DNA of 42,524 nt, from NCBI RefSeq assembly GCF_000373645.1, contig NZ_KB892029.1, forward strand, positions 1 through 42,524, in the 5' to 3' direction. Source of the stretch: Streptomyces sp. ATexAB-D23 (GTDB lineage Bacteria > Actinomycetota > Actinomycetes > Streptomycetales > Streptomycetaceae). Positions 33,936-41,047 of this stretch are shown here, in pieces. The notes beneath the pieces were generated by a model. That model was given only the letters and a program-made list of their open reading frames with translations. It had not been told where the DNA came from and searched no databases. Every line of letters starts with the position of its first letter. Position 1 is the stretch's first letter. Position numbers and translations under genes: made by a program.

Positions 33936-34693
33936 GTGTGGAACGTGCGCCCGGAGGACGGGGCAACCCCGGATCGCGGAGTGTTCCGGGCCGGGGGGCG
34001 GCCTCGGCTCCTTGAGTGATTCGGTGCGGGATCATCCCTCGCCGGCCCGGAACGGCGGGCCGGGGGCGCACGTGTTCCTCCGGTGGCCCCGGAGGAGGAG
34101 TGCGCGCGAAGGTCGGGCGGTGTCAGGCGCGGCGGGGACAGGGGGAGTTCACGAAGGGAACGACCGCACAGCTCTCCGGCCGGGGCGCGGGGCACCGACA
34201 GCCTTCGACCCGCCCAGGCGTGCTCAATGAGGCCGAGACCTCATGCGCCACCTTTCGCGCTCGCTCCTTCATGGCCATCCCCTCTATGGCGCGACGCATG
34301 TGCCCCGGTCACGTTGCCCGCAGCTGCCGCACACGGCAGTCAATGCGAACCAGCTCGCCTCAAACGATGCCCCAAACGACCAGATCCATGTAACCGGTTG
34401 GCCGAAAATCGCCAATGATCCTTTTCGCTGGGAACTGCGGTGACAGCGATGCCGCACTTCGGAAACCGCTGGTTCCGCCCCGCCCTCCGCTTAACGTGAA
34501 ATCGCCGGAGAATGGCGCGATAGCCCCCTGTGCTCACCTCCACCGGCCGACTGCCGGTCCACAGTCTATGAAAACCGAACAATCAACGGATGGTATGGGG
34601 AGAAGGCGCTTTCCCCGCGATAGGGAACCGCCGCACCCGCCGTGGCCGAATATGCGCGGGGCCGGGACGGCGCCCGGTGCCTTGGCAAGCAGG
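33936..34693. other. Long non-coding regulatory stretch
   Basis: About 760 bases hold no convincing gene; the open frames here have poor codon bias and no family resemblance. The left half is very GC-rich and contains two tandem hairpins (34042-34096). The right half (34240-34600) is markedly AT-richer, with runs such as CCGAAAATCGCC and CTTAACGTGAAATC. It also carries two CTATC boxes in reverse orientation (GATAG at 34519 and 34619). It probably holds promoters or terminators; no specific promoter could be placed. Confidence 0.5.
34042..34096. terminator. Two tandem GC-rich hairpins
   Basis: CCGGCCCG (34042-34049) pairs with CGGGCCGG (34056-34063) across a 6-base loop. TCCTCCGG (34076-34083) pairs with CCGGAGGA (34089-34096) across a 5-base loop. 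Both are perfect 8-bp stems, 12 bases apart. They could terminate transcription in either direction or form an mRNA/ncRNA structure upstream of the ImmA/IrrE gene. Confidence 0.4.
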
Positions 34694-35173
34694 TCACCGT
34701 TCCCCGATGGATGGCTGCCGGGCGAGGAACTCCTCGAACGCCGCCTTCTGCTTCGGGTCCATGAAGCCTTGGCGAACATGGAGTGCCTTCTCCTTGAGCC
34801 ATCGCGCTTCTCCGGGGCACAGCAACTCGGCGACCACCACGCCGTTGCGGGCGACCGCCGTACGCCCTCCAGCGCGACGGCGGAAGAGGGTGAACGCGCC
34901 GAACTCCCTGGGATGGGCCAGTTCCGGCTGCTCCCCCGCGTCCCGGTCCTCGCTCTCGCCCCCGGTGTCTCTCGACGGGTAGGCGGTGGGGGCCCAATGC
35001 TCCCAGCGCGCCAGCGTGGCCGCGGGCACCAGCACCGCGTGTTCCGGCTGCCGGTGCCCCTCCCACCGGAATGTCACCGTGACGGGCTCGCCGACCGCCT
35101 CGGCCAGCCCGAGCACCCGCTCCACCTCGTCGTTGTCCGGGTAGGCCACCGTCACATCGATCTCAATGCTCAT
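34694..35173 (-). CDS. Hypothetical cytosolic protein
   Basis: This 159-residue acidic protein has no signal or membrane segment. It starts MSIEIDVTVAYPDNDEVERVLGLAE, reading as a short alpha/beta domain. A polar linker with SEDRDAGEQPE lies near residue 75. The end is a basic helix-rich segment around DPKQKAAFEEFLARQPS. The ribosome site is weak. It lies 60 bases downstream of the SnoaL-like gene on the same strand and may be co-transcribed. No family is recognised. Confidence 0.62.
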   Translation of the reverse strand: MSIEIDVTVAYPDNDEVERVLGLAEAVGEPVTVTFRWEGHRQPEHAVLVPAATLARWEHWAPTAYPSRDTGGESEDRDAGEQPELAHPREFGAFTLFRRRAGGRTAVARNGVVVAELLCPGEARWLKEKALHVRQGFMDPKQKAAFEEFLARQPSIGER

Positions 35174-35233
35174 GTCGCCGGAGGCTACCCGCCGGGGGAA
35201 CCCCGCCGTCCGTCACCGTCCGGCACCGGGCCG

Positions 35234-35623
35234 TTACGGCTCCGTGTGGTAGTAGCGCGTGCAGGACTTCACCATGCCGTCCTCGGCGATGTGGAAGAGG
35301 TCCACGAAACGCAGGCAGGCGCCCGGGGTGATGCGGCGGCCGGCGGCGACGACGCTGCGGTCGTGGGCGACGACACGGTCGATCTCGTGGCGGGTGCGGG
35401 GGCCGTTGTGGTCGCGGTGGGCGCGCAGGACCGCGGTGCGGCCGCGGGCGGTGGGGGCGCCCGGCAGTTTCAGCTCGACGTGGTCGTGCAGCAGCGATCC
35501 GCACGCGTCGAGGTCGCCCGCGTCGAGGTAGTCGTAGACGAGGCGGACGTGGTCGGTGCCGGCGGCGGTGACCAGGTCGCTCACCGTGTTCGGGCCTGTA
35601 CTCGTCCAGGCGTCGGTGTGCAT
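35234..35623 (-). CDS. SnoaL-like/NTF2-fold polyketide-cyclase-type protein
   Basis: This 129-residue protein has the cone-shaped NTF2 fold pattern: an N-terminal helix (VRLVYDYLDAGDLDACGSLLHDHVELKLPG), a middle block RTAVLRAHRDHNGPRTRHEIDRVV, and C-terminal strands ending LFHIAEDGMVKSCTRYYH. Members include SnoaL cyclases, isomerases, and many small-molecule-binding proteins. The ATG at 35623 has GGAGGCG 5-11 bases upstream. It is divergent from the SARP regulator with a 99-bp gap. Which small molecule it handles is unknown, and there is no polyketide synthase in the window. Confidence 0.75.
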   Translation of the reverse strand: MHTDAWTSTGPNTVSDLVTAAGTDHVRLVYDYLDAGDLDACGSLLHDHVELKLPGAPTARGRTAVLRAHRDHNGPRTRHEIDRVVAHDRSVVAAGRRITPGACLRFVDLFHIAEDGMVKSCTRYYHTEP

Positions 35624-35678
35624 GGGACGCCTCCTTTCTCCTTCGCGACGCACTCTTCCGCAGCCCGCCAACCCCCGC

Positions 35679-35699
35679 TTATCGCGGCGCTATTCGCTG
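35679..35699. promoter_or_regulatory. Candidate SARP direct repeat (TTATC...CTATT)
   Basis: TTATCGCGG and CTATTCGC repeat with an 11-bp pitch, 23 bases before the SARP ATG. An 11-bp pitch of short direct repeats is the hallmark of SARP binding. A matching arrangement (TTATCCCC, then CTATCACG, 11 bp apart) occurs at 39220-39239. It may mediate self-control of the SARP and control of the divergent SnoaL-like gene. Confidence 0.4.
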
Positions 35700-35722
35700 A
35701 GCGACCACGCTGGGCAGGCAGG

Positions 35723-38700
35723 ATGGACAGACACATGGGGGTTGTGAAAACTTTGGGCAAGTTGATCCCGGAGTATCAACGCGCTTACGAGCTGGGGGTC
35801 TCGGTGGCCGAGGGCACGATGCACACGGTCCAGGACGCCCCCAACACGGCACGTCCCCCCTTCCAGTTGCTGGGTCCGCTCCAGGTGCGGGGCAAGGACG
35901 GGCCGCTGCGGGTGCCGCCGGGGCGGCAGGAAGTGATCCTGGCCGCCCTGCTGCTGGAGGCGAACCGGGTGGTCGGCACGAGCTACCTGGTGGACCTCAT
36001 CTGGGAGGACAACCCTCCGGAGACCGCGCGCACGCAGGTGCAGATATGTGTCTCCCGGCTCCGGAAGCTGCTGGCCGGTGCGGACAGCACGGTCTCGATC
36101 TCGACCCGGCCGCCGGGTTACGTGCTCCACGTCGACACCGGGGACGTCGACTCGCTGCTGTTCACCGGTCTGGTCGCGATGGCGCGGCGGCAGCGTGACG
36201 AGGGCGAGGCGGAGAAGGCGGTGGCGCTGCTGAAATCGGCGGTGGCCCTGTGGCAGGGCGACTCGCTGACCGGTCTGGTGAGCGGCCCGCTCGCCAACAA
36301 GGCCCGCCAGCTGGACGAGGAGCGGCTGGGCGCCGTCGAACTGCGCATGCAGTTGGAACTGGAGCTAGGACGGCACGACCGGCTCGTGGGTGAGCTCCAG
36401 CTCCTCACCCACGAGAACCCGTTGCGGGAACGGCTGCGCGGCCAGCTGATGTGCGCCCTGTACTGGTCGGGGCGGCAGGCGGAGGCGCTGGAGGTGTTCC
36501 GCACCGGGCGCCGGATCCTCGACCAGGAACTGGGGCTGGCGCCGGGCAGGGAGTTGCGCGGGCTCGAAGCGGCCATCCTCGCCGGTGAGCTGCCCCCGCC
36601 GGTCCGGGCACCCCGGCCCCGCGCGGAGAGGACGGAGACCGCCCCAGCCCCCGCGGCCGGGCGGGCGCGGGGCGAGGAGCGGGTGGCGCCCGGCGCCGAG
36701 CACGCCACGGACCGGGACGAGACCGGCGGCCCCGCCCCGGAGCAGCGCTCCCCCGCCGCCGGCCAGGACACCGCACCCGGCCGGTCCGACGCGCCGTCGC
36801 ACGATGCCCGGCCCCAGCAACTCCCCGCTGCCACCTCCGACTTCGTCGCGGACGAGGCCCAGATCGCCGCACTGGAGAAGGCGTTGACCAGCGGCCGGGA
36901 CCGCAAGGCGGTCGGACTCGCCGTGATCACCGGCAAGCCGGGCACCGGCAAGTCGACACTCGCCGTGAACATCGCGCACCGGCTCGCCGAGACGGGGTTC
37001 CCCGACGGTCAGCTCTACTGCGACCTGCGCGGCACCGGCACCCCGGCCACCACCCTGGAAGTGCTGGGCCGCTTCCTGCGGGCCCTGGGCATCCCGGGCC
37101 AGCTGATCCCGGACTCGCTGGACGAGCGGGCGGAGATGTACCGGACCCGGCTCGCCTCGCGCCGCCTCCTGGTGGTCCTGGACGACGCCGCCACCGAGAG
37201 CCAGGTGCAGCCGCTGCTCCCGGGCAGCCGGGACTGCGCCGTCCTGGTCACCAGCCGGGCCAGGCTGACCGCTCTCCCGGGCGCGCACCGGGTCGAGCTG
37301 GACGTCCTGGACGAGGAGCGGGCGCTGAAACTGCTGTCCAGGATCGTCGGGCAGGAACGGGTGGAGGGTGAGGCGGCGGCTGCCGAGGCCCTGGTCCGTA
37401 CGGTCGGGCGGCTGCCGCTGGCCCTGCGCATCGTGGCCGCCCGGCTCGCCGCCCGCCCGCACTGGACGCTCGCGTCGATGGTGCACAGGCTGGCCAACGA
37501 GCGGCACCGGCTGGACGAGCTGGCGCACGGCGAGATGACGATGCGGGCCAGCCTCTCGCTCACGTACAACGGTCTGGCGCCGGAGGATCGTGGGCTGCTG
37601 CGGATGCTGAGCATGTCGCGGACGCCGACGCTGCCCGGCTGGCTGGCCGGCGCTCTGCTGGACGACGACCGGCCGGTGCCGTCGGACCTGATGGAGCCGC
37701 TGGTCGACATGCAGATGCTGGATGTCGTCGGGGTGGAGCGCAGCGGCGGCTACCGGTACCAGTTCCACGAGATCATCCGCGTCTACGCCCGCGAGCAACT
37801 GGCCGCGCACGACGCCCCGGAGGAACGCCGGGACGCGCTCACGCGCATGGCGGGCGGCTGGATGTATCTCGCTCAGGAGGCCCATCGCAAGGTGTACGGC
37901 GGCGACTTCACCGTGCTGCACGGCGACGCCCCGCGCTGGGCGCCGCCCCCGTCCTGCACCGAGGAGCTGCTCACCGACCCGCTGGCCTGGTTCGACGCGG
38001 AGCAGGCCGCCCTGTGCGCGATGGTGGAGCACGCCGCCGACGAGGGGCTGCACGACGTCAGCTGGAATCTGGCGACGACCCTGGTCACCCTGTTCGAGGT
38101 GCGGGGCCACTACGACCTGTGGGAACAGACCCATGTGCGGGCGCTGGCCGCGGTGCGCAAGGCCGGCAATCTGCGGGGCACCGCCGCCGTGCGTGCTTCG
38201 CTCGGCTCGCTGTACATGAGCCGCAACGAGTTCGACATGGCGCGTCAGGCGCTGAGTTCGGCGCTCGACGTCTTCCAGGCGCTGGACGAGCCGCAGGGCG
38301 AGGCGCTGTGCCGCCGGGACATGGCGCTCATCGCGCGGACGAACGGTGAGGACGACACGGCCCTGGATCTGTACGAACGGTCGCTGGCCGACTTCGACCG
38401 GGCCGGTGACGTGGTGGGGCGGGCGATCGTGCTCACGCAGAGCGCCCACATACGGATGCGCCGGGGTGAGACGGACGCGGCGCAGGTCCAGCTGGACGAG
38501 GCGCTGGAGATATACGACGGGGTCGGCTACCTGGGGGGCAGGGCCCGGACCCTGCGCAGGGTGGGTCAGCTGCTGCTGGAGCGGGACGAACTCGATCTCG
38601 CGGTGCTGACGTTCACGGAGGTCCTTGAGCTGTGCCGGGACTCCGGCGATGTGATCGGCGAGGGCCATCTGCTGCGCGATCTGGGCCATGCCTTCGCGCT

Positions 38701-38929
38701 GATGGGGCGGCCCGACCGGGCCAGGTACTTCTTCGACCGTGCTGTGGCGGCCCGGGAGCAGATCATGGATTTCGGCGGTGGCGCGCTGGCCCGCCTGGAT
38801 CTGGCCCGGCTGCTACAGGATGAACCGGGGCGTTCCCGGGAACTGCTGGCTCCCGCGCTCGAAGTGTTCGCGAACCGGGGCATGAAGCGTGAACTGGCGG
38901 AGACTCGGCGGCTGCTCGGCACCGGCTGA
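35723..38929 (+). CDS. SARP-family regulator with NB-ARC and TPR domains (AfsR-like)
   Basis: This 1068-residue regulator has the AfsR architecture. A 45-residue leader precedes an OmpR-type winged helix (about 46-125, with LLGPLQVRG, LVDLIWEDNPPETARTQVQ and VSRLRKLL). A bacterial transcriptional activation domain follows (about 130-285). After a Pro/Ala/Glu-rich linker comes an NB-ARC ATPase with Walker A GKPGTGKST at residues 404-412, Walker B LLVVLDDA, and GLPLAL-like RLPLALRIVAARL. The C-terminal TPR-rich helical region is about 720-1060. ATG 35723 is used; ATG 35735 is an alternative, and the ribosome site is modest for both. It probably activates the biosynthetic genes, including the NRPS beyond 41 kb. 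Confidence 0.92.
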   Translation: MDRHMGVVKTLGKLIPEYQRAYELGVSVAEGTMHTVQDAPNTARPPFQLLGPLQVRGKDGPLRVPPGRQEVILAALLLEANRVVGTSYLVDLIWEDNPPETARTQVQICVSRLRKLLAGADSTVSISTRPPGYVLHVDTGDVDSLLFTGLVAMARRQRDEGEAEKAVALLKSAVALWQGDSLTGLVSGPLANKARQLDEERLGAVELRMQLELELGRHDRLVGELQLLTHENPLRERLRGQLMCALYWSGRQAEALEVFRTGRRILDQELGLAPGRELRGLEAAILAGELPPPVRAPRPRAERTETAPAPAAGRARGEERVAPGAEHATDRDETGGPAPEQRSPAAGQDTAPGRSDAPSHDARPQQLPAATSDFVADEAQIAALEKALTSGRDRKAVGLAVITGKPGTGKSTLAVNIAHRLAETGFPDGQLYCDLRGTGTPATTLEVLGRFLRALGIPGQLIPDSLDERAEMYRTRLASRRLLVVLDDAATESQVQPLLPGSRDCAVLVTSRARLTALPGAHRVELDVLDEERALKLLSRIVGQERVEGEAAAAEALVRTVGRLPLALRIVAARLAARPHWTLASMVHRLANERHRLDELAHGEMTMRASLSLTYNGLAPEDRGLLRMLSMSRTPTLPGWLAGALLDDDRPVPSDLMEPLVDMQMLDVVGVERSGGYRYQFHEIIRVYAREQLAAHDAPEERRDALTRMAGGWMYLAQEAHRKVYGGDFTVLHGDAPRWAPPPSCTEELLTDPLAWFDAEQAALCAMVEHAADEGLHDVSWNLATTLVTLFEVRGHYDLWEQTHVRALAAVRKAGNLRGTAAVRASLGSLYMSRNEFDMARQALSSALDVFQALDEPQGEALCRRDMALIARTNGEDDTALDLYERSLADFDRAGDVVGRAIVLTQSAHIRMRRGETDAAQVQLDEALEIYDGVGYLGGRARTLRRVGQLLLERDELDLAVLTFTEVLELCRDSGDVIGEGHLLRDLGHAFALMGRPDRARYFFDRAVAAREQIMDFGGGALARLDLARLLQDEPGRSRELLAPALEVFANRGMKRELAETRRLLGTG

Positions 38930-38946
38930 GGCGAGTGCCGGGGGCG

Positions 38947-39138
38947 TCAGTCCCAGGGGTTGTTGTCGGTGGAGTCGGTGGCGCCGGGGGTGGGGGTGCT
39001 GGTCGTGGCCGGCTGGGTGCCGGTGCCCGACGCGTCGTCGGCCCAGCCGGCCTGGACGCCGATTCCGGTCACGATCACGACCGCGGCGGTGGCGAAGGCG
39101 GCGCGGAGGGCGTTGCGGGCGGTGGTGTTCTTCGTCAT
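38947..39138 (-). CDS. Small secreted peptide next to the SARP gene
   Basis: This 63-residue precursor has a basic N-terminus (MTKNTTARNALR), a hydrophobic helix (AAFATAAVVIVTGIGV) and a probable signal-peptidase site after GWADD or nearby, suggesting export. The mature part would be about 30 residues, Thr/Pro/Ser-rich, ending in DNNPWD with no cysteines. GAGAGGA lies 4-10 bases before ATG 39138. It is convergent with the SARP gene (18-base gap) and divergent from the XRE-NB-ARC gene. A signalling peptide is possible; so is a trivial cell-surface peptide. Confidence 0.68.
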   Translation of the reverse strand: MTKNTTARNALRAAFATAAVVIVTGIGVQAGWADDASGTGTQPATTSTPTPGATDSTDNNPWD

Positions 39139-39219
39139 CGGACTGTCCTCTCGTCGGTGTTCCGTTTCCTTCTGGACACCACGTTAGGAATGGCGGGATT
39201 CACCGCACCGGTCCCGGCC

Positions 39220-39470
39220 TTATCCCCCCGCTATCACGGACCCCCGCCCCTATCACCAGCGGCGCGCGCCCGTCCGTCCGGGCGGTGCGCCGCCGCTCGT
39301 ACGCGCCCCGCCGCTATCCCGGGGCGGGGCGGACCGGCCCGGACGGCGTTGGTCCCGCGATGCTCCCCGGATAGGCCGCGTGTGGAGGATGCCCGGCAGA
39401 AGCAAGGCACGACAGCCGTCTCCCTCACAGCGCCCCGGCCCGCAGCCGCTTCCGGGGTGCCTATCCCCGA
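39220..39470. promoter_or_regulatory. Cluster of CTATC/TTATC boxes in the 349-bp divergent gap
   Basis: Six boxes lie between the secreted peptide and XRE-NB-ARC genes: TTATCCCC (39220), CTATCACGG (39231), CCTATCACC (39249), GCTATCCCGG (39313), reverse GCCTATCC (centre 39372) and CTATCCCCGA (39461). The first two have an 11-bp pitch, as in SARP sites. The flanking bases are C/G-rich and similar between copies. They are likely binding sites of the SARP or the XRE-NB-ARC protein. I found no sigma-70 promoter pair here. Confidence 0.45.
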
Positions 39471-39487
39471 CGAGCAGGAGTCCTTCC

Positions 39488-40822
39488 ATGACGCTCAGCC
39501 ACCCCCCGCAGCACACCCCCGCCACCTCCGCCACTCTCGGCTCCCTGATACGCGGTCACCGCCTCCGGATCGGCCTGACCCAGCGGGAGCTGGCGGACCT
39601 GTCCACCATCAGCGTGCGCGCCATCCGGGACCTGGAGAAGGGAAAGGCGCAGCGGCCGAGAACCGACACGGTGCGGCTGATCGCCGACGCGCTGAGGCTC
39701 GGCCCCCGGTCGCGCACCGCGCTGGAGGAGGCCGCGCGACGGGGGCAGCGGGCGGGCGGTGACGTCCGGCGCCTGTCTGTGGAGCGGGCGGCGCCGCCCG
39801 TGCCGCTGTACCCGCTGGTGGGCCGGGAGGCGGAGACCGGTGTGGTGGTGGAGGAGCTGGGGTCGGGCGCGGAGCGGCTGATCACCGTCGTCGGGCTGAG
39901 CGGCGTCGGCAAGACCCGGCTCGCCCTGGAGGCGGCGGCCCGCCTGCACGAAGCCGGGCTGCCCGTGCTGTGGCACTCCGGTGACGGGGCCGCCGCCGGC
40001 TGCCTCCGGACCGAGGACGACCTGCTCCCCAGGCTGGCCGACGGGTGCGCGCGGTTCCTGCGCGGTGACGGTGACGCCGGGGATCTGCTGCCCGAACTGG
40101 CGGATGTCCTGGGGGCGATCGGCGGGCAGGGCAGCGTGCTCGTCCTCGACGGCGTCGACACCGGCGTCCTCGACTTCGGCCGGCTGAGCGGTCTGCTGCG
40201 CGCCTTCCCGGGCCTGCGCCTGCTGCTCACCGGGGAGCGGCCGTGGAACGTGCCCGGGGAACGCCTCTTCCTGCTCTCCCCGCTGCACGCGCCCGCACCG
40301 GCCGCCGGGCACACGGACGCGGCGGCCGTCCGGTTCTTCCTCAGCCAGCTGCGCCGGGTCCGCCCCGACATCGTGCCGGACGAGCGGACGCTCGCCGATG
40401 TCGTCTGGATCTGCCACCGCCTCGACGGCCACCCGGCCGCGCTCGGTGCGGCCGCCTCCTGGCTGACCGTCTGCGACCTGTCCACCCTGCGCAACATCGT
40501 GGACTCCGATCCGGCCCCGCTGCTCGACCATCTCGCCGGGGGCCCGGACGGCTCCCGCCTCCAGGAGCGCGTCGGGCGCACCCTCGCCGCGCTGCCCGCC
40601 GCGTACCGGACGCTCGTCGGTGACCTGTGCCGGGTGGGCGACGGGGAGTTCCTGCTCCAGGACGTCGTCCGGCTGACCGGGCGCACGCTGCCGGAGTGCG
40701 GCCGGCTGATCCGCGATCTCCTGGTCAGCGGGGTGGTCCGGTCCAGTTCGGACGGCGGGCGCTCGGGGTTCCGCGTCCTGTGCGTGGTGCGCGCGTCGGC
40801 CGGCGCCGCGGCTGCCGTCTGA
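39488..40822 (+). CDS. XRE-NB-ARC transcriptional regulator
   Basis: This 444-residue protein combines an N-terminal XRE helix-turn-helix (residues 15-75: LGSLIRGHRLRIGLTQRELADLS, then RAIRDLEKGKAQRPRTDTV) with an NB-ARC ATPase. Walker A is VGLSGVGKTRLALEAA near residue 140, Walker B SVLVLDGVD near 220, and a GHPAALGAAASWL block near 315. The usual C-terminal TPR sensor is missing, so the protein is shorter than its relatives. A change of reading frame near 40800 could extend it. AGGAG lies 8-12 bases before ATG 39488. It may cooperate with the neighbouring SARP regulator to switch on the downstream NRPS gene. Confidence 0.85.
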   Translation: MTLSHPPQHTPATSATLGSLIRGHRLRIGLTQRELADLSTISVRAIRDLEKGKAQRPRTDTVRLIADALRLGPRSRTALEEAARRGQRAGGDVRRLSVERAAPPVPLYPLVGREAETGVVVEELGSGAERLITVVGLSGVGKTRLALEAAARLHEAGLPVLWHSGDGAAAGCLRTEDDLLPRLADGCARFLRGDGDAGDLLPELADVLGAIGGQGSVLVLDGVDTGVLDFGRLSGLLRAFPGLRLLLTGERPWNVPGERLFLLSPLHAPAPAAGHTDAAAVRFFLSQLRRVRPDIVPDERTLADVVWICHRLDGHPAALGAAASWLTVCDLSTLRNIVDSDPAPLLDHLAGGPDGSRLQERVGRTLAALPAAYRTLVGDLCRVGDGEFLLQDVVRLTGRTLPECGRLIRDLLVSGVVRSSSDGGRSGFRVLCVVRASAGAAAAV

Positions 40823-41047
40823 CTGCCGCAGCCGCGCCGAACTGCTGGCCCTACCGCCGGAACAACTGCCGCTCGGCACCCGGCTCCGGCGGTTGTATGG
40901 CACTGCCGGCCCGGTACGGACGTCAGGGCGAGGCCGGCCCGGTCCGGCCCTTCCCGACCGGCCCGCCGGCCCCCGTACTGCCCGCCGTTCCCGGCTCCGC
41001 GCTTCCAGGACCAGCCCATCCCCGCCGCGACCCACACAGGAGACCCC

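Noticed and set aside
34415..35722. The SARP frame stays open some 1300 bases upstream of the chosen start
   Set aside because: The extension has no domain and crosses two minus-strand genes with good codon bias; the winged helix begins about 45 residues after 35723.
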